Origin: Trichoplax adhaerens
Taxonomy: Eukaryota > Placozoa > Uniplacotomia > Trichoplacea > Trichoplacidae
Direction: 5' to 3'
Length of the DNA: 64,000 nucleotides
NCBI RefSeq assembly: GCF_000150275.1
Contig: NW_002060945.1
Location: forward strand, 6,073,246 to 6,137,245
Both the position numbers and the translations under genes were made by a program. Below the pieces are notes generated by a model that was given only the letters and a program-made list of their open reading frames with translations, did no database searches and was not told where the DNA came from. Below, piece by piece: positions 25,880-36,800 of the stretch (position 1 is its first letter; every line of letters begins with the position of its first letter).

Positions 25880-28800
25880 GTAGATCAATAAACTATCGTC
25901 GGATTCGTCTGCAGAATCTTCATCACTATTGGCAGTCTTATTTTGTCCATTTTGTTGAAAGGCATCAAAAACTTTCAGCTGTCTATGTCTTTTAGTATTA
26001 TTTGAGTCAGTATGTATGTCTTTATTATGTCTCTTATTTCCCGCTTTTTGCTTTCCATTACGTACCGGTATACTGCTGCCATTCATGCTACGATGAGTAG
26101 GCGATACGTTTGTAACATCAGAGATGACGACTATATCGTCATTATTGCTGCTATTATTTTGATTATCGTTTAATTTTTCACCTTGCTTATTCTCTTGTCC
26201 ATGAAGGTTATTTTGTTGAGTAGTAAAATAATTTCGAATAGATAATGGTTTAGTAAAAGCTCGTTTAAGCAGACGTTCGTTAACATGATCGTCATCTTCA
26301 GTAATTAGTTTAGCACCACCAACCACTGTTAACAAGACAGCATCAGCAAGTGCATAACAACTACCTTCTTGCAAAACAGTTGGTAAACGTGTCGCAGAGT
26401 CAAGCAAACCCTGATTTTTTAACAACCGCTGTTGTACAGCCCATTTTAAGACTGTCGTCACTTCGCTAATAATTGGTTCCGGATAACGAAGTCCAACAAT
26501 CTTTCTACCGTCATCGAGCTGAACTCGTACTATTCTCAGTGTTTGTTGTTCCTTGCTTAAGTTATACTTTCTGGCGCAGTTAGTTAACATCGACTCCAGT
26601 AATGACAACATTGGTATAATACCACCACAGATAATATGTACACGATTAATTCGAATCCCAACAGTACAATATGAACCGAACTTGCATGATCCACCATGAA
26701 TACATGCCAGCTCTGTAGAGTTATACTGTTCTTTCCATCCATTTTCAGCATCACTAAGATCTAACTTGTGATATTTTTGTAACAAATCCTTACTATTTTC
26801 CATATAAGACGAAAATCCGGTATTAGGCCGAACGACGCTAAAAACATCTAGATGAGCCTTATACAGCGCAAAAAGATAAAATTTTCGGTTAAAATAACGA
26901 TTACGAGAACAATAAAACCCATCTAATGGATCCGTCGCTTGTTCATGGTATAATTTTAATACTGTTGGCCAATCGATTCCTCTATCAACACATAACGTAA
27001 CTTGCTTCGTAGAAACATTACCTCGTTTAACTTCAGTAAAAATCTCTTTTGGTGAATCAACCATAACAATTGATGTTCCTTTGATGTCGGTTACACCTTC
27101 GTTGTATTTCCCTTCTTTTTTAGCTCGTTCAATACTAGTTGTTAGACATTGACAAAAGTAAGAAAAAATTAAATTTTGTCTTTCGATAGTCAGACCAAGG
27201 ATACGGTTTAGAAATCGCTGTACATCTGTTGCATCTTTTTCAGGTACACGAGCTTCGAGGGAGGCAGTTAGTCCCATATCGAGTAGACAATGTTTCATAT
27301 CGATATAAAATTGAGAGATGGTGTAACTACTATCATCCAGTGTACTTGCTTGTAATATACTTGAGAAAGTGATATTTGGGCAAAGGACACCTCTTTGAAT
27401 GTACGAATACATCAATTTTAAAGCTGAACGGCCATAACTTGTATTAAAATTAAATTCGGAGAAATCTGCGCCAGTTGCTGCCCGACGATCACCTCTTGTT
27501 AATGCACCTAATGAGAGTAATCTTTGAGCAACTGCAGCAACAAATCTTTTCTCACCACCTACATTTGTAGTCATTAATTTATAGATTGGCGCACTAGATT
27601 GATTTGAACGATGAGATCGACCAAGTTGTTGTACAGCTTTTTCAGCACTCCATGGTAACTCCATAGTAATATGAATACGACGTCGATTATTAGCTACACG
27701 TGTATCGCTATGTAATGATATACCAGTGCTAGCGGCATCTGATAAGACAGCAATTAATTTTTTACCTTGCATGAATAGATTCTTTTCCCTTACATTGAGA
27801 CTTTCTAAGCCATGATCGCTACTACTATCAGTATCACGAAGTTGATAGACAGGCGTTGAACTACCATTGATACAAACTATTCGGCCACGGCGTCCAGTCA
27901 TTTCAGCGACACAATTAGTACCACCCAATTGTTGAATTAACTCATCTAAGGAGCAATTCGGTAAATTAATATTATCGATGAATTGTAGTAAGGCATCGGC
28001 AGCATTTTTACACCATGCATTAATTTTAGTGCCTTTGGATGTTTTCTCTTCGATTGGAAAATGTTGTAAAATAAACCGTACTAAAATTTCCTTCGCAGTG
28101 GAGATATAGCCATGTGTGTTGTTCCCTTGGCGAGTAATTTCATTGTCTAAGCTAGCTTCTCCAGTGGTTTGCAAACCGATAACAACACAATATCCTTCAT
28201 CCAGAGCAGCTTTGGCTTCCCGTACAATGGCTGGTACTTTTAAAGACATACAAAGTTGTTTAAAAAATCGTTGATGGCAACTCCAATAAACAGTCCATAT
28301 ACGACTTGCGGAACTTTTAGTGTGGCTGATTGCTTTTTTAATTGCTTCAGCTAATTGTTGCCAGACTCGAGCAGATAAATTATACACTCTAATTTGTTCA
28401 TCGGTTAAATTAATTTCAACAGTGTGAAATTCAGCAGATTCAAAGCTTAGACCTCTTGAAACATACATTCCTGCAGCTTTCATTTCCATGGCTAACATTT
28501 CTGATGCGCCTAGACCACGTGTGGTCATGGCTTGGATAAAATTTTCAACATTTTTAAAGGCTGTATTATCACCCCATAGTCCAAGTCTTTCCATAAATGC
28601 CATATTCTTAACATTAGTGACACCGGTAGCGCTGCAATAGACAACGCGAGCCTTAGGCAATTGCCTTTGTAAGGCAATTGCAGCAACTGCAGCTTTGGTA
28701 CTGGCAGCTTCATTGCCGGGTATAAATTGTTTCGCTTTATGGCACTCATCAAAGATTAAGCAACCATTAAAATTATCGCCACACCAATCCAGAATTTGTT

Positions 28801-29512
28801 GTATTCGACTACCTCGTGTATGGGTTGGATTGAAACCACGTTGACCTGATGATATCAACGTAGCATAAGTATTAAATAGAATGCCATCTTTGACTTGTGG
28901 AGACATGCCTGCAACTCTGGTCTCACGATCTAACTCTTGACAGCCATCAATGACCTTAATAAAGCAATTTATATCTTTTAAATCTCTTTCAGCATCTATC
29001 CTTAAATCGTGAGATGTGCTAAACCATAAATGTTTTCGTCGGCCACGGACATAATTATTAATAATGATACCAGCAATTTGTCTTCCTTTGCCTACTCCAG
29101 CAGCATCTCCAAGATAGAATCCAGCTCTAGCACCCTTCGGCAAGATCATCTGATGGCGTTGGCATGCATGTAAGATACCTTCTAATTGCAAATCACTTAA
29201 TTTACAATCAAGTATTAAATGTGGTGGTAAGGCATCTTTTAGCGGATAGTTAGTAGGCGGCAGGATTTGAGCAGCTAAAGAAGCAGCTTCGACAACATTT
29301 CCCGGATGACTTTTGTAGTTAGTAATATCACCTAAGGAGTGGCATCGATAGGGCAAGAAAACTTCTCTATTTTTCTCTTGGCCATAATCTTCATCGGCAA
29401 TTCGATTGATCTCTTCATCATGATGAGCCATAAGTAGGCAAGTAGTTGATTTTTTACCAGGGTACAACTGCAAATCTGCAATTAATAATTTAACTTTATT
29501 TTTAAAGTTCAC
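25781..29512 (-). CDS. SBNO: Strawberry notch (SBNO) helicase-like protein with C-terminal UBZ4 finger, intronless
   Basis: Superfamily 2 DExH ATPase-like nuclear regulator, 1243 aa in one uninterrupted exon. An N-terminal block (LSDLQLEGILHACQRH) precedes helicase motif I GDAAGVGKGR (135-144). Motif II is FDECHKAK (DECH 254-257), followed by PKARVVYCSATGVT (motif III-like). The SNO C-terminal half is clear: AEMTGRRGRIV, LSDAASTGISLHSD, MELPWSAEKAVQQLGRSHRS, SLGALTRGDRRA, VVRPNTG. The human counterparts AEMTGRKGRVV and [20 protein letters not shown] are nearly identical. The long acidic insert between helicase halves in SBNO1 is absent. The last 40 residues add a UBZ4-type finger. Initiation could also be at M28 (MAHHDEEINRI). 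Flanking genes are intron-rich, so the lack of introns is striking. SNO proteins act in Notch/EGFR-linked transcription in flies. Confidence 0.96.
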   Translation of the reverse strand: MNFKNKVKLLIADLQLYPGKKSTTCLLMAHHDEEINRIADEDYGQEKNREVFLPYRCHSLGDITNYKSHPGNVVEAASLAAQILPPTNYPLKDALPPHLILDCKLSDLQLEGILHACQRHQMILPKGARAGFYLGDAAGVGKGRQIAGIIINNYVRGRRKHLWFSTSHDLRIDAERDLKDINCFIKVIDGCQELDRETRVAGMSPQVKDGILFNTYATLISSGQRGFNPTHTRGSRIQQILDWCGDNFNGCLIFDECHKAKQFIPGNEAASTKAAVAAIALQRQLPKARVVYCSATGVTNVKNMAFMERLGLWGDNTAFKNVENFIQAMTTRGLGASEMLAMEMKAAGMYVSRGLSFESAEFHTVEINLTDEQIRVYNLSARVWQQLAEAIKKAISHTKSSASRIWTVYWSCHQRFFKQLCMSLKVPAIVREAKAALDEGYCVVIGLQTTGEASLDNEITRQGNNTHGYISTAKEILVRFILQHFPIEEKTSKGTKINAWCKNAADALLQFIDNINLPNCSLDELIQQLGGTNCVAEMTGRRGRIVCINGSSTPVYQLRDTDSSSDHGLESLNVREKNLFMQGKKLIAVLSDAASTGISLHSDTRVANNRRRIHITMELPWSAEKAVQQLGRSHRSNQSSAPIYKLMTTNVGGEKRFVAAVAQRLLSLGALTRGDRRAATGADFSEFNFNTSYGRSALKLMYSYIQRGVLCPNITFSSILQASTLDDSSYTISQFYIDMKHCLLDMGLTASLEARVPEKDATDVQRFLNRILGLTIERQNLIFSYFCQCLTTSIERAKKEGKYNEGVTDIKGTSIVMVDSPKEIFTEVKRGNVSTKQVTLCVDRGIDWPTVLKLYHEQATDPLDGFYCSRNRYFNRKFYLFALYKAHLDVFSVVRPNTGFSSYMENSKDLLQKYHKLDLSDAENGWKEQYNSTELACIHGGSCKFGSYCTVGIRINRVHIICGGIIPMLSLLESMLTNCARKYNLSKEQQTLRIVRVQLDDGRKIVGLRYPEPIISEVTTVLKWAVQQRLLKNQGLLDSATRLPTVLQEGSCYALADAVLLTVVGGAKLITEDDDHVNERLLKRAFTKPLSIRNYFTTQQNNLHGQENKQGEKLNDNQNNSSNNDDIVVISDVTNVSPTHRSMNGSSIPVRNGKQKAGNKRHNKDIHTDSNNTKRHRQLKVFDAFQQNGQNKTANSDEDSADESDDSLLIYCPVCNHCFPSNTSNQIINQHLDQCLAGNADDS
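26117..26248 (-). other. SUMO-interaction-like and PIP-box-like motifs in SBNO tail
   Basis: Residues 1125-1132 are DDIVVISD, a hydrophobic core flanked by acids as in SUMO-interacting motifs. Residues 1089-1096 are PLSIRNYF: the I-x-x-Y-F spacing of a PCNA-interacting (PIP) box, but without the usual leading Gln. Both lie in a disordered Asn/Gln-rich linker. The SIM call is fair; the PIP call is weak. Confidence 0.5.
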
Positions 29513-30869
29513 TTTGGCGCCAACAAGCTATTAGCAAACATTTCGTGGGCCAGGGCATGATTGATTTACGGTCCAGATCAAAGTTTGATTTTCACCTATA
29601 GTGTGCACTGTACTGTGTATCGGTACAGTAGAAACGTGCAGTACAATACTAGAGAAGAGTAAAACATAAACAAGTTTGTTCATGTTTGTTTGAATCAAAG
29701 ACAGTAGAGCCGGTTAGGGTAGGCCAGTACTGAGTCTGCGTGGGAAGGATGGTTGGACAGCATCATTGCGCACAATCAGGATTTTTCTTTGGTGATGCGC
29801 TACAGTATAGTGTACTGTACACTGTACACTGTAAGACCGGCTACACACCACTTGGTGAGCAGTCGGAATGACATCATGTTTGAGCAAGACTGCACTCAGT
29901 ATACTGTACGTGTCGATCCGCTCCACTTTGTATCTGTGTAGCATTTTTGATTTATTTTTGAATCTAATCTACAGTACTGTATAGTGCATAGACCGGTAGG
30001 CACCTACTGTACTGTAAGTTGCATCTGTTGGAGGGTAGATGTGGTGAGCGGCATTGCGGCCAATATCAGAGGCTAGTCCTTGTTCATCAACATGGTCATA
30101 AAATTGGGTATGCGACACGATCCAAAAGTTGCTAGTCTGTTACTGCTGGTGTTGCTGTACTCAGTGTACTGTATGACCAGTGGAAGACAAAAGAACCTTT
30201 TGTCCGCTGGTTATCTCCAGCTAAAAGTGGGTGAAGTTGCTGGAGTAATCAATCAATCACAATGTGTTTTACAGTACAATGTACTGTACACTCATGGTAC
30301 CACTAGATACGACCGGTCGCGTTCCGGTCTGATAGTGGTCCATGACTCTTACTCTACAGTGTACAGTGTACAGTGTACACTCACGGTACCACTAGATACT
30401 GTACGACCGATCACGTTCCGGTCTTGTAGTGGTCCATGACTCTACAGTACTGTAGACACCAGTACAGAACCGTACTGTACAGTACAGTGTACAGTATCTT
30501 TATACTGTACAAACCCCTGACTGCTGTACTGTACACTCATGGTACCAATAGAGGCGACCGGTCGCGTTCCGGTCTTGTAGTGGTCCAGGATTGTACTCTA
30601 CAGTGTACAGTGTACAGTACTGTAGACAGTGGTACAGAACCCTACTACTCTACAGTATCTTGATACCTGTACAAATCTCTGTCTGCACTGTACACTGTCA
30701 TAACGTACAGTAGGACTGCGTGGCCAGTACGTAGTAAAGGACCACGGTTACCATGTGTAGTGACACTACTAGTGAGTGATGACAAGCTCGGCCACTCTGA
30801 CTGGCTTCCATTGAAGTAGACGTATTGGACGTCTTGGAAAAATTTCACCAAGCCAATCGATAGAAGACT
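29513..30869. promoter_or_regulatory. Divergent SBNO/APBA promoter region with GTAC-palindrome arrays
   Basis: 1.36 kb separates the start codons of two genes that read away from each other. The GC content is visibly higher than in the flanks. Palindromic strings (tgtactgtacactgtacact at 29813-29832, ctacagtactgtatagtg at 29970-29987, and many at 30268-30715) fill it. Short frames here, such as 30080-30439, consist mostly of these repeats and are not proteins. No TATA box can be assigned. Confidence 0.65.
30270..30705. repeat. Three-copy promoter module carrying ccggtcgcgttccggtct
   Basis: A module of about 75 bp (gtacactcatggtaccacta, then gaccggtcgcgttccggtct and tgtagtggtccatgactct) starts near 30285, 30374 and 30530. 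The last two copies also share a downstream extension (gtacagaacc...tacagtatcttgatac/tatac...gtacaaa). Palindromic acagtgtacagtgtacagt runs separate the units. Confidence 0.85.
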
Positions 30870-33800
30870 ATGGCGGATATCAATAGCACTAGCAGCGAAA
30901 GATATTCCAGCTTGGATAGCATCGCTGTCTCTGAAGAAGATATTGCCTTAGGTAGTGCTAGTCTAACTGGTGATGATATCGTTGAAGAACAGGATGGTAT
31001 TCATGAAAATTCACTCCATGACGACAATAAGGCACAAGAGAGTGTTGAAGAGCAATCATGCCAAGTTGAATTGAATCTCAGTGAAAAGGGTGATGATCTG
31101 GACGAAAATCAACAATCCAATCACGATCTTCCTCCTAGCCCAGTGGATCATGAACCCAAAAATGATGATGATACTGGCGATCCAGATAGTATTGCGTTGG
31201 TTAGTTATACAGTGGATGAAAGTGGTACAGGTAATCAGTTTAATGTTAATCAAGCCTTGATCCATCATCAGATTGCTTTTCTACTTTATCTCTATTACAT
31301 CGAATGTGGTCTTGTTCCATTTCATCTCAGTCATTTTATCACCACTGCTCTTTTTTCCTTCAATTCAATTAATCAATAACGGATAAAATAGCTTGAGTAC
31401 ACGATACACTGTCAAACTACCTAAGTAGACTGGATCAACATAGATCCTAATAATGGCCCCTAGTTTTCACATTTTACCTCGTTGATCCATTTTGTCATGA
31501 CATCCAAATGGATCTGTGCTCTCGTCCACAGTACAGTACATGATGTTCTCATCGGTAGTTATCGCATGATACTGTAGAATCGTCTTTAGCCCTTGGGGTA
31601 CTGTACCGTACGTATGGGGCAACTTTTGAATGGCGCAAGACGACCATTTCCATACTTTCTATTTCACCATAATAAGACGTATGGAAGACAAGTATCCTCT
31701 CGATTGTAACGCTATATCATCGAATTTTTCTTTTATGGTTGGTATTCATGTGGCTTATTCAGTTCGACTGGAATCCAATGGATATTATAGCACATTTGGG
31801 CAGTGTGATTAGTATATTATTGAAATCGTTGATACTATTTTCATCATCTTCTATGAAGAAATAGGTCAATCTCGACGCTGCTGAGCAATGCATGCTTTTA
31901 CGTTTATATGTGTAGAGAGAAGACTAATATACTTCGATTACATCCAACATTCTAATTGTAATCGAGAATTTATTTTGCGAGGGGTGATCGACCAGTTACT
32001 GAAGGACTTGCTAGCAATAAATTAATTATACCAGTAATAAATAAATCAAACTTCGACTACATACGGTATACACTAATTTGTATTCTTGGCTAGATAATTC
32101 ATATTGTCTTGTGATTTCTACCATGATAGCCATGTATTCATTCCATCTGCTAAAGAATGGCCAAAGGGGAGCAATCGATGAAACAAATAATTCACAAGGC
32201 TTCACTATTGAAAATAAGATTATACAATGGTTTTTTTTTTTCTACACTCTCAGTAGATGATACTGTATTCCATTACTCTATGCTATTATCCACTTACTAA
32301 TTCCATCATTAAGATATCAATGTGCTGCATTAAACAGTTATTTGCTATGGTACGGTCAGCCATAGTACTGTACTGTATAGTTGCTATCCTTTTTCGGCCT
32401 TTAATCCCTAACATTCAATTCTTCGATTGTTTACCATGTATCTATCAAAGATTAAAACTTATCGTTAATATACTGTACTAATAGCTAAGTACTATCCATG
32501 TCTTCCAATCCAATCCAATCTGGATAATACATGCTAAGTTGAAGATTTTCTCTCTTCCTCATCAATATCCCCTTGGCTGTGATGTCAACATAGACAGATG
32601 TCTATGGTAGTACTGGTTTATTGCAATCTCGTGACTGAGTAAATATAACGTCAACGTAGCTACACTTTATTGCTCTATCGTGCGATTCGTGCCAAGAAAG
32701 CACCAGGAATGATCTAATTCATATCTTTTGTGTATTTTCTTTCATTTCTTAATTATTAAAATGGGATTCAAAAAGAATGATTCTGATTATTATTATATCG
32801 ACTAACTGCACTACTTACTCTACTGGGTGTTTTAGTTGTTGAAACTCGCGTAAAAGGCCAAGAAAATAGCCTTACATCTCCTCCTATTGTTCCATATGAT
32901 TTGGTCTATGTTGATAATAGTCAAGGAGAAGAATTATCTCAGGATCAAATTCCACTTGTCCACTATGATGCGATTGATACTAAAGTTGTTAGTCATACCA
33001 ACGGAACTGCAGATGTGGAAAACAATCAAAGTGAAATTCTGGATTCTAATCAAGTTAACGGTCTTCTGCAAGGTGAGAAAATTCGATATATATATATATA
33101 ACATATACAGTACAATTAATTCTACAATATCGAGTAGATAAAGTATCATCCTACCCTGACACAGCATGGCAATAATCATACAGCTTTTTCTCTTACCTAT
33201 ATGGCAATGACAGCATAATCATTTTCATTCATGCTAACAAATTCATGCATAGCGAACTATTGACAATACCACAATTGTTACTCCTTTAAATAGTGCTTTC
33301 TATATACATGGAATGATTAATTAGTTCTATTAAACATAGACTGTACCTCATTTCTTAGACTATACGCGTATAATATCTCTAGTAATCTGGTTTATAAGAA
33401 ATGTATCAAATATTCGTTATGGACATTGTAAATTCTATATTCCGTTACAGTTTCCTTTTTATTTATATTCTTTAACTCTAAAGAAAATTATTTGTACAAC
33501 AACAAAGATTTTACCTTCAGTTTTGCTTGATAAACTATTTACAATATTTATGGATATCATCTTTTAGTATGAAGTGCAATAGGGTAGCGGCGATTAGTTC
33601 TGCATCATAAATGGGAAGGACCTAATACTATATGTGACCACGTTTGCGATGTACTTGTATAACTAAAGTGCGTCTGCACATGTTCTACTACTGCCTTTAC
33701 TGGACATATTTTAACTGTAGATAGTGTCGCAGTGGTTAAAAATTTCAAAGTGATTTGTAGAATCACTGTTAGTAGTTCAAGAAATGATAGTTTTAAATGA

Positions 33801-36800
33801 TAAAATACGCGTATAGTCCCTTCTCCGTATATTTGTATCTTACTGGCTTATAGTTAAAGCATACACATTTTTTTTATCCAAGAACTTACTCTTATGACAG
33901 TTTTTCAACTAATTATATGATGATATAATAAATATAATATTACATTTATATAGTTTCTGCACAGTAGGTATTGTTAATCATAATTTCATTTACCAAAATT
34001 TGCTAATGAACTGAAATCTATTGAAATCAGTTTACGCTGTGAAGACCATCTCATGGGATAATATTAGACTTTAGTGAACTGTTACAATGATGAATTATTT
34101 ATTTAAACTTGATTTAGATGCAGTGTATTACATTACACTTAACGCCAAATAATCACCTTTATTGTTTTCCTCTGCAATCTAAGCATAGAATTGACAAATG
34201 TGTAGTATTTTGTGCCAACGTTAATATATCTCATACTGTATTAATATTAATAATTCGCATGATAAGCGACAGCTCAAGCTTTTAAACTTTTGTATAAATG
34301 CAACTATTCCTGTATCCATACAATTCGCAGCGTTAAGAAATTAGATTTTTACTCTTACTATAATGGTCAAAATTTCGAAACTTCTAGGAATCGTTAATTC
34401 AAATCGTTACAGAAATTGAACGAATGTAACGCTTCCAACTAGATCAGTTATTAATTAATAGTATGGTATACAGTTGTCTCGTTGCTGTGCTGATTAAATG
34501 TTTGTAATACTTTTTAGACAATGAAATATTGGAATCGAAAAGTCCTACTGTAATGGAAAGTAGTGATTCACTAGCAGAAAAAGAGACGTCAGATGCAATA
34601 AAGGAAGAGAACAGTGAGAATGATATCAACCACACACCAAAAATTGACGAGCATGGTACAGTATATAGTATTTCCCTTTCAAGATTACATCATTTCATAA
34701 TCTAAATTACTATAAAGATCATATCTCTGTAGATGGTACTGTAAGTTTGCTGAGTAAAATAATTCCACCTTAAACCGTGCGTTTATATATCTAGCAACTG
34801 CATATTATTTATATGATTTATTCTGTTTGTGTATAAAAACCTAGTTATCCTTCATTTTAATCTAGTGTAACTTTATATTTTTGAGTCTTATGCAGTTGCT
34901 TTCATCTGATATGATGATGCCTTGTCTTTTATTAGTTGATATACCTATTATAGATAATGCTACTTTAGCTGCGGAAGAAAAGGAAAAAGGAAATATCGCT
35001 TTTAGAAAAAATGATTTCGATGAAGCTTTAGAGCACTATAATAAAGCAATTAAGCTTGTTCCTTCTAATATTATCTTTTATATTAACAGAGCAGGTAAGG
35101 GTATGATTTATTAGCATTGTACAATTTGTTATAAGAAAGGAGATTATCTTATATTGTACATACACTAGTTCTTTTCTAAAAATGTAATTCACGCTTGCAA
35201 TGCTTCACCTTTCAGCCACTTACTACAATTTGGAGGAATATAAAAGAAGTATCAAAGATGCCGAATATGCCTTAGAGTTGGGATCGAAACAAGATGCTGA
35301 TACAAAGTTAATAGCTCGTACATATTCTCGCCTGGGCTACTCGTATAAAAAATTGAATCAACTTAGTTTGGCAATTACCTACTTTAATTCATCGTTAAAG
35401 TTACGTGATAGTACAAAGATAAGGAAAGAGTGTTTAGATGCAGAATCGCAACTAATCAAGCAAAAAGCTGCAGACCTTAAAGAAAAGGAGTTGCGGCTAT
35501 TAAATGAAAAGAAAAGAAATGAAAGCACAGGAAAGGTATGATTGGCCGTTGTGGTAGATTGTCACTACAGTATTGTATTTCTCAAGTGCAGTGTGTCATG
35601 TTTTTAAAATAGGACAACCCTAAAGCGAATAGAAAAGGAAAGCAACCAGCTAAAGTTATTACAACACAACCCCCAGCGGAATCATCACTTGACGTTAGCG
35701 TAGAGCCAATCGCTGAACTACCTTCTTCTGTATTAAATCAGAAAACAGCAGAAAATCATCCAAAGTTAGCCACACAGATGTTAAATCATTCAAGTAATGA
35801 AAGAGTGATGGATAGTGGATTAGAGTGGGATAGTGGCGAATTTGATGGTTCCGAACAGCCTTGCGCAGATGAAGAACATAACGATAATCCTAACCATGAT
35901 AACAAAGAAAGCTTAGTTTCTTCAAGACCTAATAATAACACAAAAGGATTAAGTAAAATAGAATTGATGAAACTACAAATGAAAAAGGACGGAGTTACAT
36001 CACCAAAAGTAGAAACCAACTCCAATGAAGGTAATGTCATTGATCTCTATTAGTTATTACTTGAATCGTTACCAAAGCTCAAATACACATAAAAATAAAA
36101 ATATACGTCTTGGAAATTTTATTAACCAGAATCAATGGAGGACCTAGATCAGGAACCTGATGACCCCGACAGTATTTGGCGTAGACGAAGACTTCCAAAG
36201 TCTTCAAGTTCGACAAAAGATCTCAACACCAGTAGACCTGGTATTCGTAGAGTAAAATCAGAAACTGGAACGAAAGTTAGGTCAGCAGATAGTGAACAAC
36301 CACCAAAAGAACAATTAGATAGAACTGTGGCAGAAAGAGAGGAAGCGTCATATGACGCACAAAATTCAGATCCCTATGGCGTCCTTAGTGATGTTAGTTT
36401 TTAGTTAGATTAAATTATATTTTATTACTCTAATCGTAAAGGTATTTGTATTTTTTTTACTGGTAGAAGATCGAGCCGTTGAAACAAGACGAATTAAAAG
36501 GTTTGCTAGATGCAAAGTCTTCATTGTAGAATGTAGTACTTCTTACTTCATTACTGTTCTTGTTGTTGCTATATGCACGTATTAAAATGTAACAGTTGTA
36601 GATAGAAAAAAGTTACATGTTCCTCCTTAAAAAACTTCAATATGCTTGGGTTGAACATAGGTCGTGACACTGGTAGGCATCATCCTGCTGATTTAACTAG
36701 AGGAGTCGTATACGATGCTGATGTAAGTACATTTAGTAAGATCGCACAAATAATTTTTATAGCTAAGCATGTGGAGTGACCAAGTATGAGCTTTTCAAAT

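Noticed and set aside
29714-29944. Overlapping ORFs on both strands near 29.7-29.9 kb
   Set aside because: Mirror-image frames over palindromic DNA; this is a by-product of the palindromes.
30080-30663. Two ORFs (119 and 75 codons) upstream of APBA
   Set aside because: They translate the tandem promoter module and palindromes (repeated YSVQCT-type strings) and are not proteins.
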